A DNA stretch of 64,000 nt from Mycobacterium paragordonae (GCF_003614435.1 NZ_CP025546.1:3286001-3350000); one strand, 5' to 3'; shown: positions 8,299 through 17,840, numbered from the stretch's first letter. The notes: generated by a model not told the origin, from the sequence alone. Program-made: numbers and translations.

Positions 8299-9687
8299 AT
8301 GGCGCTCGACGAAGGATCGACGTTTGCCGGGTACACCGTCATCAAGCGGCTGGGATCCGGCGGCATGGGTGAGGTCTATCTGGCCAAGCACCCCCGACTG
8401 CCGCGCCAGGACGCGCTGAAGGTGCTCAAAGCCGATGTGTCGGCCGACAGCGAATATCGGGAGCGGTTCCACCGCGAAGCCGACACCGCGGCCACGCTGT
8501 GGCACCCGCACATCGTTGCGGTGCATGACCGCGGCGAGTCCGACGGCCAGTTGTGGATCGACATGGACTACGTCGACGGCACCGACGCGGGGGAGTTGTT
8601 GGAGGAGCGGTACCCCAACGGCATGCCCGGCGCGGAAGTCGTCGACATCGTCACCGCGGTCGCCGAAGCGCTCGACTATGCCCACCTGAACAAGCTGCTG
8701 CACCGCGACGTCAAGCCGGCGAACATCCTGATCGCCCAGCCCGATTCGCCGGACCGGCGAATTCTGTTGGCCGACTTCGGCATCGCCGGTCTGGTAGGCG
8801 AATCGACGGGACTGACCGCGACCAACATGACGGTGGGCACCGTGGCCTACGCGGCGCCGGAACAGCTGATGGGCAACGACCTCGACGGGAGAGCGGACCA
8901 GTACGCGCTTGCCGCGTCGGCATACCAGCTGCTCACCGGTGCGCCGCCGTTTCAGCACACCAATCCCGCGGTGGTGATCAGCCAGCACCTGAGCGCTTCG
9001 CCGCCGGCCATCAGCGAGCGCAGCCCGGAACTGTCGAATCTGGATCCGGTCTTCGCCAAGGCACTGGCCAAAGACCCCAAGGATCGCTACCTGCGGTGCA
9101 TCGATTTCGCGCGGGCCCTGAGCCACAACCTGGGCGGCGCCGGAGATCCCGACGAGACCAGCCTGTCCCTGCCGGCGGTGGCCGCCTCAGCGCCGCGACG
9201 TTCGCTGATGCGGCCCGCCGTCCTGGTGCCGGCGTTGCTCGCCGTCCTGCTGGTCGTCGCGGTGGTGTTCGGGCTTCGGGAGTATCTGCGCGCCGACAAG
9301 GAGGAGCACGCGACGCCCGCTCCGCAACCGCCCGCGACCAGTGCGCAGCCGGCCTCGACCACCGGGGCCGGCGCCACGCCGCCAACGACATCGGCGCCCG
9401 AGATCCCCGTCGTCGCCATCGGAGCGGACTGCTTTCCGCTCGGCAGCCTGGGTACCACCAAGACCGGAGCGACCGCCTACTGCTCGACGATCGCCGGAAC
9501 CAACACCAGCATCTGGTCTCTGACCGAAGGCACCGCGGCCAGCCCGACGGTCAGCGCCACCCTGGAACCGAACGAGAGCCCGCCGCCCACCGAGCAGGAG
9601 ACACCGGTCCGGGTCTGCATGGAGCAGACCGGGCAGACCCGGCTGCAGTGCCTGCAGGAAATCCGCCGCGGCAACGGCAGGCCCTAG
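8299..9687 (+). CDS. pknF: Transmembrane Ser/Thr protein kinase, PknF-like
   Basis: 462-residue eukaryotic-type kinase. The cytoplasmic kinase domain (about residues 8-280) shows [10 protein letters not shown], Lys41, HRDVKPAN with catalytic Asp137, DFG at Asp159, and an activation loop with [15 protein letters not shown] single membrane segment follows at about 305-326, then an extracytoplasmic domain with four Cys. From memory the sequence closely matches M. tuberculosis PknF (Rv1746), and an Rv1747-like exporter lies downstream on the same strand. PknF is known to phosphorylate Rv1747 on FHA-linked threonines. I chose the ATG at 8299 because residues [14 protein letters not shown] align with the PknF N-terminus. 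Unlike the M. tuberculosis arrangement, two opposite-strand genes lie between kinase and exporter. Confidence 0.9.
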   Translation: MALDEGSTFAGYTVIKRLGSGGMGEVYLAKHPRLPRQDALKVLKADVSADSEYRERFHREADTAATLWHPHIVAVHDRGESDGQLWIDMDYVDGTDAGELLEERYPNGMPGAEVVDIVTAVAEALDYAHLNKLLHRDVKPANILIAQPDSPDRRILLADFGIAGLVGESTGLTATNMTVGTVAYAAPEQLMGNDLDGRADQYALAASAYQLLTGAPPFQHTNPAVVISQHLSASPPAISERSPELSNLDPVFAKALAKDPKDRYLRCIDFARALSHNLGGAGDPDETSLSLPAVAASAPRRSLMRPAVLVPALLAVLLVVAVVFGLREYLRADKEEHATPAPQPPATSAQPASTTGAGATPPTTSAPEIPVVAIGADCFPLGSLGTTKTGATAYCSTIAGTNTSIWSLTEGTAASPTVSATLEPNESPPPTEQETPVRVCMEQTGQTRLQCLQEIRRGNGRP

Positions 9688-9690
9688 CGG

Positions 9691-9999
9691 CTAAACGCAC
9701 CCGCTGATGGTGACGCGCCGACCCACATTCGCGCAGACGTTGATGTTCGGCGGCGGCGGCGGCGGGGGCGGCGGGTAGTCCTCCGGCAACGGCGCATAGT
9801 CCGTCGGGGGCGGCGCATAGGGGGCGACGGCGTCGGCGATATTGGTGCAGCCGCTGACCGAAATGCGGCGCCCTGCGTTGACGCACACGTCGGCCATCGT
9901 CTTGCCGGGCGGGCGGCCGATGTCGAACATCTCGGGCGCGCCGGTGAGGGCGAGCGCCGCGATGGCGAACGCACCTGCGGGCCGCTTCCAGGAAGCCAT
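9691..9999 (-). CDS. Small secreted protein with two Cys-bounded repeats and a proline linker
   Basis: 102 residues. An N-terminal signal peptide (MASWKRPAGAFAIAALALTG) is followed by two copies of one motif: VCVNAGRRISVSGC (Cys39-Cys51) and VCANVGRRVTISGC (Cys89-Cys101). The Cys spacing is identical and the period is 50 residues. A proline/tyrosine-rich linker including nine consecutive prolines separates them. The ATG at 9999 is preceded by AAGGAG at 7-base spacing, which rules out longer starts. Each repeat probably closes a disulfide hairpin in the cell envelope. The motif is faintly reminiscent of Streptomyces chaplins (VNVCGN...), but I cannot confirm kinship. Its stop lies three bases from the kinase stop on the other strand. 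Confidence 0.75.
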   Translation of the reverse strand: MASWKRPAGAFAIAALALTGAPEMFDIGRPPGKTMADVCVNAGRRISVSGCTNIADAVAPYAPPPTDYAPLPEDYPPPPPPPPPNINVCANVGRRVTISGCV

Positions 10000-10043
10000 G
10001 CAGATCTCCTTCCGGTGGTCGTTCATCATATTCGCGCGGTGCA

Positions 10044-11351
10044 TCAGACCCGGCGAACCGGCGGCGCCGACCAGCCGCCGGTGATGACCTCAGGCCGGGG
10101 CGCGTAGAGCCGCATCGTCACTCCGACCGGGCCGCGGGGAGCGGGTAGCCAGTTGTTCCGGCGTTCCGGGCCGGGGTCCTCGTGCTGGATGTAGATATCG
10201 AGCGAGCCGTCGTCGTTGTAGTGCAGTCGATCTCGGTCGCCGATCGCGAACCGGTTCAGATCGTTGGCGACCTGGAATCCGTCCGCGTCGTACATGGTGA
10301 TCGACCAGAACGCGTCCACGGGCGGCAATTTGTCCGCATCGAAATGAACGACGTAGTCGTTGTCGCCGCTGACCGCATTCCCGTCGGCGTCGGACGCCAG
10401 CAGCGGATACACCGCGTCTTCGGGAGGGTTGGCACCCAGACCGATCAAGGCCACCACCGCGCGACGGAAGTAGTTGTTGCCGTAGACCCCCATGCCCTCG
10501 CTGAGATTGACCCAGCCGTTGACGCTGGTCGCGAGCCTCGGTCCGGCCGCCAGCATGTCGGCGAGGGCATCGTCTTTGCCCTGCTGGATCTGCGCGACCT
10601 GGTCCGCGCTGAACCGGCTCGCGTCGAACGGCTTGCCCCGCTCGATGCCGAGCAGAGCCAGGCGGGAAAGGATGGAGAAGTCGGTCGCATGGGGTGGGTT
10701 GACCCGCAGCAGCTCGACGGCATAGGTCAGATAGTCGATGGCGGTCATGCCGTTGACGACCTTGAGCGGTTCGGTGGTCACGTCGTGGCCCAGGTCGGGC
10801 TCGACTTCAGCCTTCGGCCCGAGCTCGGTGATCCGGTAGCCGTCCTGCACCTTATGTACCGCCGGGTAGTCGTCAGGCCCGTTGGTCTGGGTCCGGCCGA
10901 TCAGCCAGACGTAGGGGGTCGGCGCTTCCACGACCGTCGCCGACGCGGGGAGGTCCCCGCGGTAATCCGGACCGGTGATCACCAGGTCCAGCGCTCCGGT
11001 ACCGGTGGTTCGTTTGCCGGGGTTGGCGAACACATCCGACCACATGTCCAGCATCGGCAGCATGTAGAAGCGATCGTCGGTGTCGTCGGCGTGCAGACGG
11101 ACCGGGCCGTTGCGCAGATCGAGCCACGCGATCGAGTAGAGGGTGTCGAAGTTCGGCCGCACCACCGAACGGAACTCCGCCGGCGGGAACTCCCGCAGGT
11201 GGGAGAACTGGTTGGGCGGCCCGAAACCGGGGCGCGAGCCGGGCGCCGAATTGAACGCCTGCAAGCGGGTCACGTCCATGGTGACCAGCGGGTAGAAATA
11301 CACGAACGCTTCGTAGCTCAACGTGCGCAGATCGTCGGATAAGGTGGTCAA
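10044..11351 (-). CDS. DUF1254/DUF1214 domain protein
   Basis: 435 residues. The N-terminal DUF1254 region contains YEAFVYFYPLVTMDVTR and NFDTLYSIAWLDLRNGP. The C-terminal DUF1214 region contains FWSITMYDADGFQVAND and ends with the PRPEVITGGWSAPPV tail. No signal peptide is visible. The start is a TTG at 11351 with AAGGAG just upstream, which suits it better than any internal ATG. The biochemical role of this family is unknown. It lies on the minus strand between the pknF-like kinase and the Rv1747-like exporter and is divergent from the exporter, so it may share that promoter region. Confidence 0.85.
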   Translation of the reverse strand: MTTLSDDLRTLSYEAFVYFYPLVTMDVTRLQAFNSAPGSRPGFGPPNQFSHLREFPPAEFRSVVRPNFDTLYSIAWLDLRNGPVRLHADDTDDRFYMLPMLDMWSDVFANPGKRTTGTGALDLVITGPDYRGDLPASATVVEAPTPYVWLIGRTQTNGPDDYPAVHKVQDGYRITELGPKAEVEPDLGHDVTTEPLKVVNGMTAIDYLTYAVELLRVNPPHATDFSILSRLALLGIERGKPFDASRFSADQVAQIQQGKDDALADMLAAGPRLATSVNGWVNLSEGMGVYGNNYFRRAVVALIGLGANPPEDAVYPLLASDADGNAVSGDNDYVVHFDADKLPPVDAFWSITMYDADGFQVANDLNRFAIGDRDRLHYNDDGSLDIYIQHEDPGPERRNNWLPAPRGPVGVTMRLYAPRPEVITGGWSAPPVRRV

Positions 11352-11539
11352 GTTCTCTCCTTGGGGCCCGATACGCCAGAGGCTTGAAGGATAGGGCTCA
11401 ACGGATCGAAATGTCAGCGTTCGCAGCGGCTTCGGGGGCCACCGCGCGCGGCTGACCGGGCCCCGCCCGGTTACCTACCCCGGTTACAAACGACGTCTGG
11501 CTTCTTTAGTTGGCGTCCCTGCCGATAAAGTTGGTTGCG

Positions 11540-14122
11540 ATGACCCAAACAGCCGCCCCACCGGTGCTGACCGTGCGGTATGACGGAGCCGAACGCACCT
11601 TTGCAGCAGGCCACGACGTGGTGATCGGGCGCGATCTGCGCGCCGACGTCCGCGTGGCGCACCCCCTGATATCGCGCGTGCACCTCTTGCTGCGCTTCGA
11701 CCAGGGTCGATGGGTTGCCATCGACAACGGCAGCCTCAACGGGTTGTACGTCAACAACCGCCGGGTGCCGGTCGTCGACATCCAGGACGGTCAGCGCGTC
11801 AACATCGGCAACCCGGACGGACCGGCGCTCGACTTCGAAGTCGGCCGGCGTAATCAGGGCTCGGTCGGGCGCCCACCGGCGACCACCGCAATGTCGATTC
11901 CGTCCCGGCCCAGTGGACCCATCCCCGCCCAGGGCGGGCAACCACCGACCGGCGGCAACTGGGGCGTCCCGCCGCAACAACATCCGTCGACCGCGCGGAT
12001 GCCCGCGGCCCCGCCGGGCCAGCAGTCGGGCCCGCAGCCGCGGTATCCGTCGGGTCCCCAGCCGATGCAGCAGCCGTCGCCACAGATCTACCGGTCCTCC
12101 GCGCAGCAGCAGCCGCCTCCGGTGATCGGTCCCACGGCGCAGTCGGGCGGCCGGACCTCGATGATGAAGATCCTGCGGCCGGGGAAGGCTGGGGACGTCC
12201 CGCCGGGTGCGGTCAAGATCGGTCGCGCCGACGACAACGACATCGTCATCCCCGAAGTGCTGGCCTCCCGCCACCACGCCACCCTGATCCCGTCGCCGGG
12301 CGGCACCGAGATCCGGGACAACCGCAGCATCAACGGCACGTTCGTCAACGGCACCCGCGTCGAATCGGCGATCCTGCGCGACGGCGACGTGGTCACGATC
12401 GGCAACATCGACCTCGTCTTCGCCAACGGTGCGCTGTCACGTCGCGAAGAGAGCCTGCTGGAAACCCGGACCGGTGGTCTGGACGTCCGCGGGGTGACCT
12501 GGACGATCGAGGGCAACAAGACGCTGCTGGACAACATCTCGATCACCGCGCGGCCGGGCATGCTCACCGCGGTCATCGGTCCGTCGGGCGCGGGTAAGTC
12601 GACCTTCGCCAAACTGGTCGCCGGATACACCCAGCCGACCAGCGGCACGGTGTCGTTCGAGGGACACAACGTGCACGCCGAGTACGCCTCGCTGCGCAGC
12701 AGGATCGGCATGGTCCCGCAGGACGACGTGGTGCACGGCCAGCTGACGGTACGGCAGGCGCTGATGTACGCCGCCGAACTGCGGCTGCCGCCCGACACCA
12801 CCAAGGACGACCGCGAGCAGGTGGTCGCCCGGGTCCTCGAGGAACTCGAGATGACCAAGCACCTCGACACGCGCGTCGACAAGCTGTCGGGTGGTCAGCG
12901 CAAGCGCGCCTCGGTGGCGCTGGAGTTGCTCACCGGGCCGTCGCTGCTGATCCTGGACGAGCCCACCTCCGGTCTGGACCCGGCGCTGGACCGCCAGGTC
13001 ATGACCATGCTGCGGCAGCTGGCCGACGCCGGGCGTGTGGTGCTGGTCGTCACGCACTCGCTGACCTATCTCGATGTGTGTGACCAGGTGCTGCTGCTGG
13101 CGCCCGGCGGCAAGACGGCGTTCTGTGGGCCGCCCAACCAGATCGGCCCGTCGATGGGAACCACCAACTGGGCCGACATCTTCAGCTCGGTGGCCGAGGA
13201 CCCGGACGGCGCCAAGGCCCGCTATCTGGCGCAGACCGGGCCGCCGCCGCCGGTACCGCCGACGGAGAAACCCGCCGAGCTCGGCGAAGCGGCGCATACC
13301 AGCCTGGTCCGGCAGTTCTCCACGATCGCCCGACGCCAGTTGCGGCTGATCATCTCCGACCGCGGCTATTTCATCTTCCTGGCGATACTGCCGTTCATCA
13401 TGGGTTCGCTGTCCATGTCGGTGCCCGGCGACGTCGGGTTCAACGCCCCGCCGCTGACCAGTGACGCGCCCACCGAGCCGGCCCAGATCCTGGTGCTGCT
13501 CAACGTCGGCGCGGTCTTCATGGGGACGGCGCTGACCATCCGCGACCTCATCGGTGAGCGGGCGATCTTCCTGCGAGAACAGGCGGTGGGGTTGTCCACC
13601 ACCGCATACCTGCTGGCCAAGGTGTGCGTCTACACCATCCTGGCGCTCATCCAGTCGGCGATCGTGACCGTGATCGCGCTAGTCGGCAAGCCCGGCCCGA
13701 AGGCCAGCGCCGTCGTGCTGGGCAGCCCGGCGCTCGAGCTGTACGCCGACATCGCGGCGACGACCGTCGCCTCGGCCATGCTCGGGCTGGTGCTGTCGTC
13801 GCTGGCCAAGACCAGCGAGCAGATCATGCCGCTGCTGGTGGTGGCCGTCATGTCGCAGCTGGTGTTCTCCGGCGGCATGATCCCGGTCACCAACCGTCTC
13901 GGGTTGGATCAGATGTCGTGGGTCACCCCGGCGCGATGGGGCTTCGCGACGTCGGCGTCGACGATCGACCTGACCAGACTCTGTCCGGTTCCACAGGTCC
14001 CCAAAGACTCGCACTGGAAACACACGGCCGGGGCGTGGACCTTCGACATGGCGATGCTGGTGGTGCTGAGCATCTTCTATCTCGGCTTTGTGCGCTGGAA
14101 GATCCGTCTGAAGAGCGGCTGA
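11540..14122 (+). CDS. FHA-domain ABC exporter, Rv1747-like
   Basis: 860-residue half-size ABC transporter with two phosphothreonine-binding FHA domains. FHA-1 is at about residues 10-95 (VIGRDLRADVRVAHPLISR), followed by a Pro/Gln-rich linker at 105-200. FHA-2 is at about 210-300 (IGRADDNDIVIPEVLASRHH). The ATPase domain is at about 320-550 with Walker A GPSGAGKST near 346, signature LSGGQRKR near 449 and LLILDEPTSGLD near 470. The ABC-2 membrane domain is at about 610-855. It matches M. tuberculosis Rv1747 closely, which is the PknF substrate and is proposed to export cell-envelope lipids. The ATG at 11540 matches the start of homologues. The substrate is not known from the sequence. Confidence 0.93.
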   Translation: MTQTAAPPVLTVRYDGAERTFAAGHDVVIGRDLRADVRVAHPLISRVHLLLRFDQGRWVAIDNGSLNGLYVNNRRVPVVDIQDGQRVNIGNPDGPALDFEVGRRNQGSVGRPPATTAMSIPSRPSGPIPAQGGQPPTGGNWGVPPQQHPSTARMPAAPPGQQSGPQPRYPSGPQPMQQPSPQIYRSSAQQQPPPVIGPTAQSGGRTSMMKILRPGKAGDVPPGAVKIGRADDNDIVIPEVLASRHHATLIPSPGGTEIRDNRSINGTFVNGTRVESAILRDGDVVTIGNIDLVFANGALSRREESLLETRTGGLDVRGVTWTIEGNKTLLDNISITARPGMLTAVIGPSGAGKSTFAKLVAGYTQPTSGTVSFEGHNVHAEYASLRSRIGMVPQDDVVHGQLTVRQALMYAAELRLPPDTTKDDREQVVARVLEELEMTKHLDTRVDKLSGGQRKRASVALELLTGPSLLILDEPTSGLDPALDRQVMTMLRQLADAGRVVLVVTHSLTYLDVCDQVLLLAPGGKTAFCGPPNQIGPSMGTTNWADIFSSVAEDPDGAKARYLAQTGPPPPVPPTEKPAELGEAAHTSLVRQFSTIARRQLRLIISDRGYFIFLAILPFIMGSLSMSVPGDVGFNAPPLTSDAPTEPAQILVLLNVGAVFMGTALTIRDLIGERAIFLREQAVGLSTTAYLLAKVCVYTILALIQSAIVTVIALVGKPGPKASAVVLGSPALELYADIAATTVASAMLGLVLSSLAKTSEQIMPLLVVAVMSQLVFSGGMIPVTNRLGLDQMSWVTPARWGFATSASTIDLTRLCPVPQVPKDSHWKHTAGAWTFDMAMLVVLSIFYLGFVRWKIRLKSG

Positions 14123-14337
14123 CCGACGCTGACCGTCTTGGTCTCCCATCCGGCGCCCACGTTGGCCAGCATCAGCGCGAACAGCACGCCGGCCGCGGTG
14201 ACCGGCAGTCCGAGGTAGAGCATCCAGTCGACCGGAAGGCCGGCCCGGCTGAGCATCACGTAGTGCAGTAGCAGCACCACCGCGACGGCCCAGCCGGTCA
14301 GCAGGACGACGACCTTGGTCTTCATCGCCGCGCGCAC
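14077..14337 (-). CDS. Small membrane protein (about 82-86 residues)
   Basis: Two hydrophobic segments (VVVLLTGWAVAVVLLLHYVM and YLGLPVTAAGVLFALMLANV) with a short loop and a basic C-terminal tail RRIFQRTKPR. The start may be GTG at 14337, directly after the TGA of the upstream protease gene, or ATG at 14325. Either way it is translationally coupled to the M48 protease gene. The last 46 bases overlap the end of the opposite-strand exporter gene. I do not recognise a family. The coupling suggests a membrane partner for the protease, which is inference. Confidence 0.7.
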   Translation of the reverse strand: MRAAMKTKVVVLLTGWAVAVVLLLHYVMLSRAGLPVDWMLYLGLPVTAAGVLFALMLANVGAGWETKTVSVGQPLFRRIFQRTKPR

Positions 14338-15228
14338 TCACCTGGGCCAGGGGGCGGGAGCGGGTGCGGGCCACTGCGGGGCCGCCACCGGCTGCCGGGG
14401 CCGGAAGAACAGCGCGCCCGCGACGGCGCGGTTGCGCAGGGCCGATGCGCGCCACGTGTTCACCGGGTGAGACGCCAGGGCGTTGGCCAGCCACACGAAG
14501 AATCCGGTTTCGGCACCGGCCCGATCGGCCATGCCGTCGAAATCGACCCAGCGCAGCAGGTACTTGCCGGCGCTCAGCACGCCGATCGCGCGGCGGGCGC
14601 CCTCCGGGCGGAACGCGTAGCCGTAGTTGTCGGCGGTGTACTCCATCGACCGGGACAGCGCCTGCCCCAGGAACGGAATCTTCATGGCCAGCTGGCTGAG
14701 CTGACGCCAGTAGGAGGCGTGACCGGCCGCGATGTGGCCGACCTCGTGGCCGATGACGAAGGCCAGCGCCTCGGGGTCGCGCGCCTGGCCACCGATTTCG
14801 AACAGGTCGCTGTAGACCACGACGTAGCGGCGGTACCCGTGGCCGCTGGCGAAGGCGTTGATCTGCCCGTTGCCCAGCACGACGTACGCGTCCGGCACCT
14901 CGGCGAGCCCGAAACGCTGCGCCGCCTCGACGACCAGCCAATAGCCCTCGGGAAATTGGGTCGGAGACATCTTGACGCCGTTGGTGCGCTGGCGGCCGTA
15001 GTTCAGCCCGCGGCCGAGGAACAGCAGCACCGGCGTGGCCAGCACCGACAGCCACAACAGGCTGACCTTGCCGGACAGCACCACCGCGCAGGCGATCAGG
15101 TACAGCACGACGCTGGACGCGATGACCAGAACAAGCAGCCCGATCTCCCAGGGGTGGCGCCGGGGTTGCTCGCGGAAGCCGGTCGGCGGGTGCGGGTGGT
15201 AGTGGGTCGGTGAATCGACAATGGCCAT
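14338..15228 (-). CDS. M48-family membrane zinc metalloprotease (HtpX-like)
   Basis: 296 residues. A His/Pro-rich N-terminus precedes two membrane segments (about 29-52 and 54-72). The zinc motif HEVGH is at 161-165 with the third ligand Glu196 in EYTAD, the typical M48 arrangement. Related enzymes (HtpX, Ste24) remove damaged membrane proteins or process exported ones. It is the first gene of a two-gene unit with the small membrane protein that follows without a gap. The ATG at 15228 is preceded by AGGGA. The upstream 170 bases are shared with a divergent acyl ligase gene. Confidence 0.9.
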   Translation of the reverse strand: MAIVDSPTHYHPHPPTGFREQPRRHPWEIGLLVLVIASSVVLYLIACAVVLSGKVSLLWLSVLATPVLLFLGRGLNYGRQRTNGVKMSPTQFPEGYWLVVEAAQRFGLAEVPDAYVVLGNGQINAFASGHGYRRYVVVYSDLFEIGGQARDPEALAFVIGHEVGHIAAGHASYWRQLSQLAMKIPFLGQALSRSMEYTADNYGYAFRPEGARRAIGVLSAGKYLLRWVDFDGMADRAGAETGFFVWLANALASHPVNTWRASALRNRAVAGALFFRPRQPVAAPQWPAPAPAPWPR

Positions 15229-15398
15229 GACGGTCCCTGGACTCCTGACATCGGTCTGTGCCCGGCGGATTTCGGGCGATATCAGGTTCCGTGCCGGCTC
15301 TTGGAAGGTTCTTGGGAGATTCTTGGAGTGCTGGTCAGCGGGGCGTGCACCCGGCGGCCGGTGACCTGCCTCACTGTGGGCTTTCCTATCATTCGGTA

Positions 15399-17006
15399 AT
15401 GACCGCCGGCGCGCTGAGCATCACGCGGTCGCCGGCATTCACGGCCGGGGATGCGGCGGCGTTCCGCGCCGCCGGCTGGTGGACGGACTCGACACTGTCC
15501 GACGCCGTTCGCCGCAATGCGGCACAGTCACCGGACCGGGCCGCCTATATCGACCATCCCGACGGCGCCCTGACGTGGCGGGAGTTCGATGCCGCGGCGA
15601 CCGCGCTGGCCGGACAGCTGGCCGGATACGGGATCGGCCGCGGTGACCGGGTTGCGGTGTGGCACGGCGACACTGCCGCCATCCATGTGCTGTTCGTCGC
15701 CGTCGAGCGCTGCGGCGCCGTCGTCGTCGGCATCGGCGCCCGCGCCGGCACCCGCGAGGTCGCCCACCTGCTGGGGGTCACCGAACCCCGGGTCCTGATC
15801 AGCGATCAGCAACGCCGCACGGTCGCCGCGGAGGCAAAGCTCCCGGTTCCGGTGCTGGTACTCAATCGTGCCGGTGCCGCGCTGCGGCTCGACGTCGACG
15901 TGCCGGCCACGGCGCCGGGCGTCGAGTCACCACTCGGACCCGACGACGTCTTCCTGATCAACTCCACGTCCGGGACCACGGGCCTGCCCAAGTGCGTCGT
16001 GCACACCCAGAATCGGTGGCACTATTTTCACCAGAAGGCCGTCGCCAACGGGCTTTTGACCCCTGACGACGTCTTTCTGCCGGTCATACCGATGCCGTTC
16101 GGGTTCGGGCTGTGGACCAGTCACACCACCCCGATCTACCTGGGCGCCACCACGGTGCTGCTGCGCCGGTTCTCCACCGCGGCGGCGTGTGCGGCGATCG
16201 TACGGCACAAGGTCACCGTATTGTGTTGTGTCAGTACGCAATTGACGATGCTGATGGCCGACCCGATGGTGCGCGAGTGTGACCTGAGTTCGCTGCGGGT
16301 GGTGTTCACCGGCGGCGAGGCGCTGCCGTACCGGCCGGCCGCGGCTTTCGAGGAACTCACCGGAGCCAAGATCCTGCAGTTCTACGGGTCCAACGAAACC
16401 GGGTTGCTCAGTGCCACCACCCTCGAGGACTCGCTGCACCACCGGCTGCGTACCGGTGGCCGGATCGTCCCGGAGATGAACGTCCGGCTCTACGACGGCG
16501 ACCGCGACGTCACCGGGACCGGGCGCGGCCAGCCCGCCTGCCGCGGTCCGGCCACCAGCCTCGGCTATCTGGGCGGGATCGACCACGACCGGTTGTTCAC
16601 CCGCGACGGGTGGATGCGGATGGGTGACATCTGCGAGATTGACGCGGACGGCTATCTCAGCGTCACCGGGCGCACGTCCGACTTCATCGTGCGGGGCGGC
16701 AAGAACATCAGCGCCGCGCAGGTCGAAGACTCCGCCATGACGCATCCCGCGCTGGCGCTGGCAGCCGCGGTGGCGATGCCCGATCCGGTATTCGGCGAAA
16801 AGGTCTGCCTCTACGCCGAACTCGTCGACTCGCACACCCTTGAGCTGCCGGAACTCGTCGATCATCTTCTGGCGCTGGGGATTTCCAAGGAACTACTGCC
16901 CGAGCGGCTCATCGTGGTCGACGAGCTGCCCCGTTCGTCGGGTGGCAAGGTCGCCAAAGGTGAGCTCCGCCAGAATCTTCGAGCCAGGATGGAGGCCGGG
17001 TTATGA
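15399..17006 (+). CDS. ATP-dependent acyl ligase (ANL superfamily, acyl-CoA synthetase-like)
   Basis: 535-residue adenylate-forming enzyme. The ATP-binding loop STSGTTGLPK is at about 189-198, YGSNE around the adenine site, the hinge motif GRTSDFIVRGGKNIS near 423-437, and the C-terminal catalytic Lys region SGGKVAKGELR near 514. It resembles cyclohexanecarboxylate- and dihydroxybenzoate-type ligases more than long-chain FadD proteins. The ATG at 15399 was chosen because upstream residues are not ligase-like. The next gene overlaps by four bases (ATGA), so this ligase is co-translated with an aldolase-like protein and is followed by an amidohydrolase. That points to degradation of a cyclic or aromatic acid (inference). 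Confidence 0.9.
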   Translation: MTAGALSITRSPAFTAGDAAAFRAAGWWTDSTLSDAVRRNAAQSPDRAAYIDHPDGALTWREFDAAATALAGQLAGYGIGRGDRVAVWHGDTAAIHVLFVAVERCGAVVVGIGARAGTREVAHLLGVTEPRVLISDQQRRTVAAEAKLPVPVLVLNRAGAALRLDVDVPATAPGVESPLGPDDVFLINSTSGTTGLPKCVVHTQNRWHYFHQKAVANGLLTPDDVFLPVIPMPFGFGLWTSHTTPIYLGATTVLLRRFSTAAACAAIVRHKVTVLCCVSTQLTMLMADPMVRECDLSSLRVVFTGGEALPYRPAAAFEELTGAKILQFYGSNETGLLSATTLEDSLHHRLRTGGRIVPEMNVRLYDGDRDVTGTGRGQPACRGPATSLGYLGGIDHDRLFTRDGWMRMGDICEIDADGYLSVTGRTSDFIVRGGKNISAAQVEDSAMTHPALALAAAVAMPDPVFGEKVCLYAELVDSHTLELPELVDHLLALGISKELLPERLIVVDELPRSSGGKVAKGELRQNLRARMEAGL

Positions 17007-17776
17007 ACTCTCCCCAGGGACGGCGTGGCGGGCTGGAGGTGTGGGCGCCGTCGGTGGTGCCGCCGATCGGGGTGGACCTGTCCGACGAGCAGGCGCTCGC
17101 GCTGGCATTCCGCCATCTCGCCTCGATCGGCTTCGCCGAGAACATGGCCGGACACATCACCTGGCAGCGTGACGGCCAGACCGACATGCTGGTCAATCCG
17201 TGGGGGTTGTGGTGGCAGGAACTCATCGCGTCCGATATCTGCGAGGTGGACGCCGATGCCCGTGTGGTGCGCGGTCGGTGGGATGTCACCCCGGCCATCC
17301 ACATTCACACCGAACTGCACCGCGTCCGCGAGGACGCCCGGGTGGTCATCCACAACCACCCCTACTACGTGTGCGTGCTGGCGGCGCTGGGCCGGCTGCC
17401 CGAGCTGGTGCATCAAACCGGATCACTGTTCCTGGACGACATGTGCTTCATCGAAGCCTACGACGGCGAGATCGATACCCCCTCTCGCGCAGCAGATCTG
17501 GTGGCCCACATCGGCAGCGCCAACCTGACGGTGCTGGCCAACCACGGCGTCATCGCCACCGGCCGCAACCTGCCCGAGGCCGTGTACCGGGCCGCGTCCA
17601 TCGAACGGGTGTGCCGGATGGCCTACGACGTCCTGCTGACCGGCATCGCGCCGTCGCAGATGAAGTGGTCGGACATGGTGGGCATGCGCGCCTCGCTGAT
17701 CGAGCGCGCCGCGGACGTCTACTGGGCGGGTGCGGCGCGGATGACGATCAAAGCCGATCCCGATGTGCTCACCTGA
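17003..17776 (+). CDS. Class II aldolase/adducin family protein
   Basis: 257 residues with a class II aldolase fold. Metal-binding histidines are visible in IHNHPYY (about residues 115-121) and LANHGVI (about 180-186), and AGHITWQRDG matches the substrate/phosphate loop region. Members are zinc aldolases or decarboxylases acting on small hydroxy-acids or sugar phosphates. The ATG overlaps the stop of the acyl ligase gene by four bases, so the two are translationally coupled. An amidohydrolase gene follows after a palindromic repeat. The substrate is unknown. Confidence 0.88.
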   Translation: MNSPQGRRGGLEVWAPSVVPPIGVDLSDEQALALAFRHLASIGFAENMAGHITWQRDGQTDMLVNPWGLWWQELIASDICEVDADARVVRGRWDVTPAIHIHTELHRVREDARVVIHNHPYYVCVLAALGRLPELVHQTGSLFLDDMCFIEAYDGEIDTPSRAADLVAHIGSANLTVLANHGVIATGRNLPEAVYRAASIERVCRMAYDVLLTGIAPSQMKWSDMVGMRASLIERAADVYWAGAARMTIKADPDVLT

Positions 17777-17782
17777 TCCCCG

Positions 17783-17840
17783 CGAGCAGACGCGAAATCG
17801 CACAAATCGCCCGGATATCGTGCGAGTTTGCGACTGCTCG
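17783..17840. repeat. Interspersed inverted repeat (23-bp arms)
   Basis: The left arm at 17783-17805 begins CGAGCAGACGCGAAATCGC and the right arm at 17818-17840 ends TTTGCGACTGCTCG. The arms are complementary at 19 of 23 positions, with a 12-base spacer. It fills the gap between the aldolase-like and amidohydrolase genes, a few bases before the latter's ribosome site. From memory, very similar elements with GAGCAGACGC ends occur many times in intergenic regions of other mycobacteria. As RNA it would form a hairpin that could attenuate or terminate transcription. Confidence 0.75.
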
